A stretch of 64,000 nt of DNA, from contig CM065295.1 of assembly GCA_032871835.1 (NCBI GenBank), positions 85,987,819 through 86,051,818 on the forward strand, given 5' to 3'. The stretch is from Dipteronia dyeriana. Lineage: Eukaryota; Streptophyta; Magnoliopsida; Sapindales; Sapindaceae. How positions within the stretch are numbered: the stretch's first letter is position 1; each line of letters begins with the position of its first letter. The position numbers and the translations under genes were made by a program. The notes under the pieces are model-generated. The model saw only the letters and a program-made list of their open reading frames with translations. It ran no database searches and was not told the DNA's origin. Below, piece by piece: positions 1 through 9,890 of this stretch.

Positions 1-1143
1 TCTCTCACCCACCCTCCCTCTCTCACCCATTCTCTCAGCCCCCCTACTTGAAGACAATATTTCTGGAAAAAACAAAAGTCTTTTGATGTTTTATTTTAAA
101 TTTGATTTTGTTGATTATGAGATATTAATTTTGTTTTGGTTGATTTTGACTTTTCAATTTAGTTTTTATTGTGAATTTGTTGATTTTGATGTGGATGGTG
201 AGTTTGTTGAATCTGAATAGGGGTTTGTTTGAATCTTGAATTTGTGGGTTTGAGTTTGGGTTTGTCGAATCGGAGAAGATGAACAGTAGCTGATGTTGAG
301 TTTTTCTATTTTTATTTCGAGACTTATTTGTTCAAATTTGAGACTTATTTATGAATATTCGGGACTTACTGTACTTATTCGAGACTTATTTATGAATACC
401 CGAGACTTACTGCACTTATTCGAGATTTAATTTATGAATACCCTAGACTTATTACTCTTATTCGAGACTTAATTTATGAATACGTATTTGTTCCATTTTG
501 AGACTTATTTATTAATACCCGAGACTTATTTATGAATACCCAAGACTTATTCATGCTTTTTCGAGACTTATTCATGTGTTTTCGAGACTTATTCATCCTT
601 TTTTCGAGACTTAATTCATTTACGTCTTCTTCTTCATCGCGATGGAGGTCTGTTTGACCTCCATCAATGGTGAAAGTGACGAGCCGACGACGGTGCCCAT
701 CGACTCCGGAAATAGTCAGATCTGAAAGATCGGATGACGCCGAGTTCGTTGGTGCCATCGGTTTCATCAGATTCGCAATGGATCGTCTTAGATCTGATGA
801 TGAAGGATCTATGACGGTTTGAGTTTGGCTTCGTTTCTCTCTCTACACAGCTCGAAACTGAAAACAAACACTACAGTTACAACGATTGGCATTGGATGAA
901 CGTTTTTTCGATGGTTTTGTCCGTCAACTCACCGGTCGACGGCAACAACTCCATTGATGGAGCTCGGAGCTCCATCAATGGTGGTTTCTGAATTAAAAAG
1001 AAAAGGACTGACAAGAGAAAAAGATAGATGAGCGGGGGTATTTTTGTTCAAATCTCATCTTTAGTGCTATTTAAACTAGAGTTATTAAATTAGTGCTAAT
1101 TGCACAAATCTACTTCCAAAAAGTGCTATATAAATTTTTGACC
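1..1143. mobile_element. Right part of a non-autonomous Mutator-like element (element A)
   Basis: The left end lies outside the window. The right terminus (about 1040-1143) matches, in reverse complement, the left terminus of the MULE at 20005 and both termini of the element at 46313-47425. The shared features are a GGGTCAAAAAT-like end, a GTGCAA block, a CACTTTAATAA-like block, then AAAATACCCC. From about 300 to 620 there is an imperfect tandem array built on TTCGAGACTTATTTATGAAT. From 640 to 980 there are palindromic GACCTCCAT / CTCCATCAATGG motifs also seen in the 46-kb element. Bases 1-60 are CT-rich. I see no coding sequence. The right end abuts SUS copy 2 intron 3 at 1144. The 9-bp target duplication cannot be checked because the other end is missing. 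Confidence 0.6.
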
Positions 1144-1178
1144 CTTTAGATGATTAATTATAAGGCTTTTATACTTAC

Positions 1179-1951
1179 CAGTTTTCATCAAAAATCATTT
1201 CTTTGAACTTCAAGTAACCAGTGACATTAATTTCATCTACTGACAGGTCTTCAGCATTCACATTGACAAATTCCCAGTAACCTGGATTTGGTCTCACAGC
1301 TAAGGCAACATATGGTGGAACAACAGCTGCTTCCTGCAAAAAAAAAAATTACAAAGGTTGTGTTGTCAACAGAATGTTTAAAATTTATTTTGATATGGTT
1401 AAGAAGAGTCTTGCTATATTTGAGTTAAATGGAGTAAGAAATAAGAACTCGAAAAATAGTATTTAAACACAATAAAAATACTTTATGAAAAAGTTCTTTC
1501 ATGCATGCATGGAGAAGGTAAATAAGTACCTGAGTGGAGCTGAGAATGTAACCAAGTAATCCATCTAAGACTTTGCTTCTCTCATTCTTGTCTTCAATTG
1601 ATTTTTCCAATTCTCCCATCAAATGCTGGCGTTTCATCAACCTTTTTCCTTGTTCAACAAATCTTTTTGCAGCAAAATGGATCTAAGAGTTAGTTTTTAA
1701 TTTATTTATTTTTTCTATTTGTTCAAACAATATTTTGAAATTCAAGGTGGGTTTGGAAGTTTCCATAGATAATGCTTTTGGTGATATCAAAAGCACTTCC
1801 AACTGCAATATAAAGTAACAAGTGAAAATGAAATATAAGTAAATATATACCTAGCAAAGCATTTCTTCGTATGATACCGGCTTTGCTTCAAAGCTTCAGG
1901 CATGGTGCCTGAAATTGTATCTGATCTCTTGAAAGACGGAGAAGAAGCCAT
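1179..1951 (-). pseudogene. Sucrose synthase copy 2: exons 1-3 only, cut off by a MULE
   Basis: Exon 1 is 1851-1951 (ATG at 1951-1949), exon 2 1530-1662 and exon 3 1179-1333, all on the minus strand. Exon lengths (101, 133, 155) and splice sites equal those of copy 1, and the encoded N-terminus (MASSPSFKRSDTISGTMPEA...) is the SUS N-terminal regulatory domain with a phosphorylatable Ser/Thr-rich start. Exon 3 differs by a few substitutions, for example EAAVV against DAAVV in copy 1. No lesion is visible in these three exons. The copy stops in intron 3 at 1144, where element A begins. Whether the remaining exons lie beyond the window start, behind that insertion, cannot be seen. Even if present they would need splicing across the element. 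Confidence 0.85.
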
Positions 1952-3074
1952 TTTCGACTATTAACACAAAAGAAATAATCTAGAATGCAGAATGATAATG
2001 TAATATTGATGTGTTTCATATTTGGAAATATATATATATAGAGAGAGAGAGAGTGAGGGATGGTATGCATGGCTTGAAAATGAGGGTAGAGAAGAATGAT
2101 CATTCTTTAGTGCTAAGTATTAAAGCAAGAAAGGAATGTTTTGTGAATTGTGTGGTGGGCTACTTATACTTTTTCACAAAATCTTTCAAAAGGGGAGGGA
2201 AAGAATTTGGACATTTTTATTTTTATTTTTTATTTCTCTTTTTGAGATGGATGATTATTCTATGCTTTTCTTTCTGTAAAATCTCTAGAGTATAAGTTAT
2301 ATTTACACACTCTCTTTTTATTCCTTTTGGTTATTTGACGAGGAACTTACCTATGCACATTGGCATTGGGTTACAAATTATTATCATAAACCTGTATCCA
2401 AGTTTTGGGTAAATTAAGTCTTTAAACTAAGGGTAAAAAAAAAATTGGTAAAGTTTTAAACCTACCTATATGCACATTGTCATTAGTGGTTCTATTAACT
2501 TAAATTACTCATCAATATCAAATGAGTAATATTAGATATCTCAACTCAAATACTAACTTGTATTACAACTAATGACGTGTTAATTGGATGCACACGACAC
2601 GTTGTAAGATAAATCATTATTAATATTTATTTATGGATTGGGACACCGTCGATTAGAATACGAATTAAGATTTAAAATGGAATGTATATTATCTAGATAT
2701 CTATATACTCTAATAAAAAAGTCGAAAAAATACCACCTTGTTATACATGAGTGGTGATTTTTAATTAAGTTTGTAAAAATGATATGACATTATCTCAAAA
2801 TTTGGATTTGGATTTAAATAAACATGGTTGAAATGTTGAATGTTTAAAGTAATTGTGTGTTGAAAGTGAAGATAAACAATATTCTCTTTATAAAGTATTG
2901 TAACAAGACCAATTTTACATGTGTTCTTTCTGATAGAATGATTCCAAACCCACCGTAATATCTTCAATTTCGGCATCACTTTGCCTACTCTAATCTGCTT
3001 CCATTTTATTAAAATCAACATGAAGAAATGTCCACTTCTCATCAAAAAGCTAAACTAACAATTCCATTTAGGAT

Positions 3075-3288
3075 AATAATCGTTTCCCCCCTATATTTTT
3101 TCATATTCTCCACTTTCTCTTTCTAGTTTCAACATTCTCTATTTTCCCCCCTCTCATATGCAAATGCAAGTAAACAACCCAATCTCGCTGTATAAATATG
3201 TGTATACAGTAACACAGGGGGGGAATGGAAAATATTAAAACTAGAGAGGGAGAGTGGAGAATAAGACAAATAAGAATGATTATTTCCC
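3075..3288. mobile_element. Palindromic MITE in SUS copy 2 promoter
   Basis: The left arm (AATCGTTTCCCCCCTAT, then TTCTCCACTTTCTC and TAGTTTCAACATTCT) is complementary to the right arm (AATATTAAAACTAGAGAGG, then GAGTGGAGAATAAG and GATTATTTCCC). The arms are about 75 bp with a short spacer. The same element lies at 18794-19008 (through the segmental duplication) and an independent copy at 60913-61135. I see no coding capacity. Confidence 0.7.
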
Positions 3289-4536
3289 TTCCATTTACGA
3301 TAGCAATTTCATTTTGCAAAACAACAATTGCTACATTACTCGGCAAACTGGTTTATAATAATCATATTAATTACGGGATTGATTATAAATCCAGTCACGT
3401 TACTCTTTATGAAAATAATATAAAAGCAGGACTTTCCCAACTCATAAAACAAAAAACAGTAGAAAACGTTTATTAGTTTTAAGATCCGAAAATAATTATC
3501 AAACTAGAGTAGAAGCCTGAGACCCCATCCACGATGATCTCTGCCGGACCTCCTTTATTTGTTGCAAAAAACGGCAATCCACAGTTCATCGCCTCAATGA
3601 CAGTCAAACCAAAAGCCTCGTACAATGCAGGCTGCACAAATGCACCCTTTGAGTCTGCTATGCAGCGGTAGAGCTCTGCATTGCGATATATCTTATCTGC
3701 CCCTTAAGGTTGTATTTATCTATCAAGGAATGCATCTTTTTTATCTCTGCTATTTCCTCCCTGTCATTTGATTTCGATGGATCGAAGAACCCGGCCACCA
3801 GCGTAAGATTGACCAGATTTCTCAGCCTTTTGTTCTTGCCATACCATTCAGTCAGTCCTGTGATGTTTTTCACTGTATCAAATCTTGCCATGGAGAAGAT
3901 CATTGGTTTCGTCCTGTCTGCCAGATACCCACTGTTTCAAGTACAGAGTTAGATGAATAATAGTCTTGAAGGGTGATTATTTTAAAAGTTGCAACGAAAT
4001 AAACTGGACCCAAAACAAAATCAAATTTTGACTTGCTTTCTTTTATTGGATATTTTTTTAGTAGAGAACTAGGGAAGCTGAGAGACTTACATGTGTGCAC
4101 TGTTATCTTCCTTGTTGTAGAGTAGTTCTTCAATTTCACGTTGAAACTTGGTCAGTCTGCTGTGTTTCTCTGTGTAGGGAAAGTAAACAGCTTGATCAGC
4201 TCCAGGAGCAGCTATGTTGAACTTTGGATCGAAAACATTGATGCCTGAGACTACCCGACAAAGCCCCGGCATCGTAAAAGCCACATGGCTTTCATAATGT
4301 CCAGGCCTCTCTTTGCTGAGAAAGAAACACAACTAGTCAACATTACAGACAATATCCATCTTTTTGGAGTCTAATAGTGGGCTCCTGAATCAATTCATCA
4401 AAACAAGTCATTTTACTCGGCCCAAATTTTCATCCTGTGATCTATTCGACAACTACGATTCACCCCTCATATTATTTGAGACATAAATTTAGATCGAGTA
4501 ACGTTACTCCAATGAAAAAGGAGGTAACAGACTAAC

Positions 4537-4648
4537 CTTCCAGCAATTTCTTGGTATGTGCTGGTGATGATAAAATCAGCTGCATTCATTGCAATTAGAT
4601 CAGCTGTGAATTGACATGAAAAGTGGTACTTTGGATCTAATTCTTTCC
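4537..4648 (-). other. SUS exon 10, 3' half, beside the LTR copy
   Basis: Reads [13 protein letters not shown] then [18 protein letters not shown] on the minus strand and ends at a GT donor (GGAAG|GTTAG). The 5' half of the same exon ([14 protein letters not shown]) is 10.3 kb away at 14965-15007. In other SUS proteins about five residues (SD.KW type) lie between these halves, so roughly 13-14 nt are missing at the insertion point. Confidence 0.85.
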
Positions 4649-5715
4649 TGTAAATTATATCGATATAAATAAAACGAATTCGGATTATTACCGTTCACCA
4701 TAAGGAAATTCGAATTCCAGCGGAAGCAGGGATCGAACACCTAGAACTGAATCACCGGTCGGAGGACGATCACATCATCGGAAAGTCCCCTCTGATCACA
4801 ATGCATGTTACCCACACTTTGATTATAGATGGGAGAAAATTCTACAGATTTTCTCCACATCTGTTACTTGTATATTCTCCGTATATTGTTCTAGATGTTG
4901 AACACATGCACACATGCATTGTTTTGCACAGCACACACACGTGCCTTTGCATTTCCCATGCACATACAATACATTCCATGCATACCTTTTCAATAACGTA
5001 TTGTGTATCTTACTGTGTTGCTTGTCTATTTCCAATCAGTTTCTAAAACTGATATATATATATATATAATAAAATTGCTTATGCAGTTATACAAGTTGAC
5101 ACATGGGCTTTGTATGTATTGGACTAGGTTGCTTGGGCTTTGCATAAATGTCATTGCAATTAGATCAGCTATGAATTGACATGAAAAGTGGTACTTTGGA
5201 TCTAATTCTTTCCTGCAAATTATATCGATATAAATAAAACGAATTCGGATTATTACCGTTCACCATACGAAAATTCGAATTCCAGCGGAAGCATGGATCG
5301 AACACCTGGAACTGAATCACCGGTAGGAGGACGATCACATCATCGGAAAGTCCCCTCTGATCACAATGCATGTTACCCACACTTTGATTATAGATGGGAG
5401 AAAATTCTACAGATTTTCTCCACATCTGTTACTTGTATATTCTCTGTATATTGTTCTATCTGTTGAACACATGCACACATGCATTGTTTTGCACAGCACA
5501 CACACATGCGTTTGCATTTCCCATGCACATACAATACATTCCATGCATACCTTTTCAATAACGTATTGTGTATCTTACTATGTTGTTTGTCTATTTCCAA
5601 TCAGTTTCTAAAACTGATATATATATATATATATATAGAATAAAATTGCTCATGCAACTATATAACTTGACACATGGGCTTTGCATATATGTCATGGGCT
5701 AGGGTTTGGTCCACT
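4586..5715. repeat. Tandem duplication, 565-bp unit, of exon plus LTR
   Basis: Unit 1 is 4586-5150 and unit 2 is 5151-5715. Each starts TCATTGCAATTAGATCAGCT in SUS exon 10, runs through the exon/LTR junction (TTTCCTG) and continues into the LTR. The join at 5150/5151 fuses LTR sequence (ATGTCAT) to exon sequence (TTCATTGCA), sharing TCAT. Unit 1 keeps a roughly 30-bp stretch (around GTATGTATTGGACTAGGTTG) that unit 2 lacks, so unit 2 lost it after duplication, probably by slippage between GGGCTTT repeats. Confidence 0.85.
4649..5150 (-). repeat. Truncated third LTR copy (from the tandem duplication)
   Basis: Begins at the same exon/LTR junction (TTTCCTG|TAAATTATATCG) and runs 502 bp before breaking into exon sequence at 5151. 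It lacks the terminal TGTTGG end, so it is not an independent solo LTR. Confidence 0.85.
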
Positions 5716-5759
5716 TGGGTGTATAATGGGTCTCCAACCCATACCCAAATATATCAACA
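5214..5759 (-). repeat. 3' LTR of the copia element
   Basis: 546 bp on the minus strand, starting TGTTGATATATTTGGG directly after the polypurine tract CGAGTGGGAGA (5760-5770). It is shorter than the 5' LTR mainly by one roughly 30-bp deletion. Confidence 0.88.
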
Positions 5760-6409
5760 TCTCCCACTCGTACAAGTGGGGCCAACACAGTTAAGTTACC
5801 ACAAGCCCATCATAGGTGCAACCTTATTAATCAACATCTGCCACTCCCCAAATGACGTAAGATGTGATATATACAGAGGAGCCTTTAAAATATTTTAAAC
5901 ACAAGTATTATCATCATTATCAAAAGTGTTCAAACGGGTAAATGCATCGTGTGACCTATGAACGATCAATATATATATAAAAAGGGAGCTAACAATCTCA
6001 AATGTAAATTCCTTATTTACAAAAGATAATTTTGTTCATTATTGTATCCTAGATTTAATTTATAATTTTTATCAGTCTAAAGCATACTTGATCCCTCAAA
6101 AGCTATGCTTGACTTTATCCTACTTCATGTATTCAAAATTGTAACAAATACAATTGGTCGATCGATGAATACATAAGTCAGATAAAAATTCATTAAATCT
6201 TCACATTCCATCTCTATCTCTCTGTCTCCAGAACAACTGCTACCACAGACGTGCCCCATAGGCTGAATTATCATAGCCATAGAAATAACACGTTAAAGGT
6301 GCTAACATTATCCTGTCACTTTAAGATAAAGTGAATGGTCATAAGGACACTGTTTGAAGTTAACGTAAAACTTCAATGGAACTTACACAATGAGAAAGCA
6401 GGGATTCAT

Positions 6410-8065
6410 TGTAACACCCAATGTCTTTCAGGCCTAATTGAAAGGCCCAAATTAAATAGAAAAAAAATGGGATAAGCGTGAAGCAGAAAATGCATCAGGT
6501 GAGTAAGCCTAAGTAAATTGTATGGCTGACAGGCAGCTGTGAGCTTGGTTAATTAGCTCACAACTTTAGTTGTGTCCTTCCATAAGTATATATATTAGAG
6601 GATAAACGTTGTGAGAGCTAGAAAGCAGTAGAATCCAACGGAAGAAAGGAAAGAGAAGAAGTCAGTGAAGCTCTCTCTCGTGATTATAGATTTCAGTTGA
6701 TTCTTCTTTGATATCCAGTTTGTAATTGGATCTTGTGATTGTTAGGGAAAGAAGACGAAGGGAACCTAGCATACTCAGTCTGAATTAAGCTTGACGTCTA
6801 AGTTGTGAGTGAAATTAAGTTTCAGTTTTGTTTTAACTCAAGTTTACAGTTTTATGCTTTAATTGCTACAAATCATTTTAAGCTTTTTACTGCTTTTAAT
6901 GATTGATGGTGATGATATAGAGAACCGAAAGTATATATTTTATGCTTATATTAGCATTCAGAATCAGTATATTATTTTTATGAATTATCCAGAAGAGATT
7001 ATGATTTTTACAAAAGCACCATGTATGTACCCTTCCACAGTTATGATTATGGTTGGCTTTTGGGGCCGTTCTACACATGTGTATGACATGAGTCGCTATG
7101 CAAGTGCATGACCAGAGAAAGAGAAATAGAGTCGCTCTGCACTTGTATGACCAGAGAGTCGCTCTGCCCGAGCATGACCAGAGAAAGAGTAATTGAGTCG
7201 CTCTGCACGGGTATGACCAGAAGTTATTCATGACTCGGCGTTTGCCCGAAGTATTTCGGCTTACGTATTGAGGATATCCCCGGTACGAATTTGGTGAAGA
7301 TTAAGATTTTATAAAGTATCTTACTCTTGTTCAGTAAAGAGAAGCATTCAGTTTATTCAATTTATTCAGTTTATTAAGTATGGAAGTAGATATATTAACT
7401 TATACCATGCATTACTGAATGCTTATTGTAAAGTGGTTTAGAAAAGTATTTTTAAAAGTATTTTTAAAAGTTTTCATTCACTCACTGGGCATTAGCGCTC
7501 ATCCTTTCACTCTTAAATATTTATCCAGGTAGCTGCTCGGTTGTGCGGACTCAGAAGTTTTGAGGTGTGCCACTCGATGACATCATGAAGCATAAAAGTC
7601 ATGCATTTTAAATTTTCATGTACATATTTAGAAATATGAGGTCGGCATGGTCGGGACGGTAGGCATGGTCGGATTTTCTACTCGGTCTGTTCGGCCTACT
7701 CGGCCCACTTGACCTACTCGGCCCACATGGCCTATTCGGTCTACTCGGCCTACTCGGGTTTCTTACTCGGCATGTTTGGTTTCCCACTTGGGATGGACTG
7801 GTTACTTAGTATTTAAAGTGGTCGGTTTTTGGTCCGATCAGTCTTTTTTTATATATAAAATTTTTTGTAATGAACGAAAATATGAAAAGAAATTGCAATT
7901 ATGTACATTTTGCACTCTCCAATATTCTCCTTACATTTTGTTTGTTTAAAAGTAAGTATTTCCTATGGAAATCTTAGTAGAAAGTCATTTTATCATGATA
8001 GTAAAAGTTCAGCCCACAGGGTCTCCCTCGTACTCAAGAGAGAGGAGTCGGGGTGGGTCCTGTCA
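6410..8065 (+). mobile_element. Solo LTR (gypsy-like) nested in the copia element
   Basis: Begins TGTAACACCC and ends GGGTCCTGTCA, flanked on both sides by the direct 5-mer TTCAT (6405-6409 and 8066-8070). A TATA-like AAGTATATATATTA lies near 6583. A short tandem array (GAGTCGCTCTGCAC...ATGACCAGAG) occupies about 7088-7220 and a CGGCCTACTCGGCCCAC-type array 7640-7770. No internal region is present, so it is a product of LTR-LTR recombination. Assignment to Ty3/gypsy rests on the TGTAACACCC end and length and is tentative; the solo-LTR call itself is firm. Confidence 0.82.
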
Positions 8066-9754
8066 TTCATTTTCTTATTTTCCACATCGGTCACAAATAG
8101 CACATGTGGTATGAAACACGTGTTACAATGAATTTCATTCTAAATAAGAATGCATATGTCTTTATATTATTCACTGTACAGATCTTAGTCTAGCCACAAC
8201 TCTTGTGACTAACCTGAGTTCTTAAAAGCTCGCCTCTCTCTGACGCCAGATTAAGATCTCATATCTGGCTTGAATCAGGTATCAATGATAGTGGGGTCTA
8301 TCATGATCGGTTCTAAAATATATTAGTATATTTATTGTGAACCTCATCTTGACAAATTCAAGGCGACATATTCATTTATACTAGCTCCGCGAGAATATAT
8401 CCTACATATTCTCTAATATATATGTGTCTCATCTCAGCTTGTTATCTCAGCAACTGAGGCGACCACACGTGTAAGAATGTTGATCTCAACCTGACGACAT
8501 ATTTCTATTACATTATGTGTGTAAATATGCTCGCATTAACGGTAAATTCCCTTACTATTAAAGTTATATCATAATCCTCTCAATATTGGATTATATTGAT
8601 ATACATTTACCATGTTTTATAGCATAATTTATATTGGGCATTGTACATATCACAATGTACACTGATTAGTTAGTCGTACTTTCAAGGTATGTCAATATCC
8701 TCTTGACAACATCTCAATGATGTAATCAAGGATTATATTGGTGTCCACTCACCAATCTTACGACGTAACTTATGATAGACTTTGTACATATAACAATGTA
8801 TATGAGACTCTGTATGGTATTAACATGAGGAACTTGTAATTAATAACTTGATCTTATGGAGTTTCAATGTACACATTGAGGATAAGAGTTTGTAATTTCA
8901 CAATAGGAGTATCTATGAGCCTATAATTGCTCATTTCGAATCAACTATTACTCCTAATATATATAAGCCACATTACTCATATAAAATCTCAAAGAAATTT
9001 GAGAATTATCATTTCATTATGGTTTTACAAACTCTTCATTATTTCTAGCTAAGACATATAGTCCACATATATAGATAATATAAAAATTATCCTTAACCTA
9101 TTTAGTGTACTTACCATGGCTATCTTTAGTCATCAATAATCTGTAATACATTACATCTTGATGAAATAAAAGATATCACTTTCTAGAGGATTGTTTCAAA
9201 CCATACATTAATCAAGCAAGCATACTTATGCGCTCTTGATCTTTTGAAATGAAAAATTTACAGGCAACTCCATGTAAATCTCTTCCTCTAGTTCTCTATC
9301 GAGAAGTACAATCATTACATCCATCTGATGTAATTTCAGGTTTAAATATGTGACTAGTGCTAAAATAAGGCGTATAGAAGAAAACTTTACGTCCAAAGAA
9401 TAAGTTTCTTCATTTGCGAATAATCACGCCTTATACCTCTCATTAGTACTTTCCGCCTTACATATGATATATATGGAATCCATACGTTCATAACGGTCTA
9501 ATGACCAGGCGGTAAGTGAATCAAGTCCCGGACATGATCACTTTTCTATACTCCATATCCCCTTCCATTGCTTTCATTCATATATTCACTTAGTAGATAT
9601 AAGTGATAGCTCAATTCTATCATCTTTGGCTCATCACTGTCAAGTGAAGTAATCATCAAAAAATTCCCTTTTAATCTCTGAAAGATGAAATGAGATAATT
9701 TGGTGATTATGTCCACGAGTTGGTAAATTATTACAGTGACTGATTTAACAGTTG

Positions 9755-9890
9755 TTTCACTCCCACTAGGGATGAAAGATCCATGAGGATTTATACTCCC
9801 ACTAGGGTGTAAATTTCCACTTTCACTCCCACTAGGGATGAAAGATCATTTGGAATTCCACTCCCACTAGGGATGGAGTATCAAGTTAAA
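9755..9890. repeat. Short tandem motif CTCCCACTAGGG in the copia internal region
   Basis: Four copies of CTCCCACTAGGG(A/T) spaced by 30-45 bp, three followed by ATGAAAGAT or ATGGAGTAT. On the minus strand it reads CCCTAGTGGGAG, which resembles the element's own polypurine tract. It sits between integrase and reverse transcriptase remnants. Confidence 0.7.

Larger units (their letters stand above)
1144..3510. repeat. Duplicate of SUS promoter and exons 1-3 (copy 2 unit)
   Basis: This segment is collinear and nearly identical with 16875-19228: intron 3 edge, exons 1-3, 5' UTR, TA/GA microsatellite at 2029-2055 and about 1.5 kb of upstream sequence. The upstream part includes a 94-codon minus-strand frame at 2761-3045 that is identical in both copies but is probably noncoding. 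The match ends at AAACTAGAGT, after which this copy continues into SUS exon 12 sequence while the other continues into unrelated sequence. That is the breakpoint of a tandem duplication. Confidence 0.9.

Noticed and set aside
2761..3045. Identical 94-codon minus-strand frame at 2761-3045 and 18478-18762
   Set aside because: Identity comes from the segmental duplication, so it is not evidence of coding selection; no start context, domain or homologue recognised.
4801..5611. Similar short frames (MHVTHTLIIDGRKF...) at 4801, 5366 and 14531
   Set aside because: They are readings of the three LTR copies and track LTR similarity, with no family features.
6404..8131. 14-bp inverted repeat ATTCATTGTAACAC / GTGTTACAATGAAT suggesting a DNA transposon
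   Set aside because: The direct 5-bp duplication TTCAT at 6405-6409 and 8066-8070 explains the element as a solo LTR; the right half of the inverted match lies about 50 bp beyond the LTR end.
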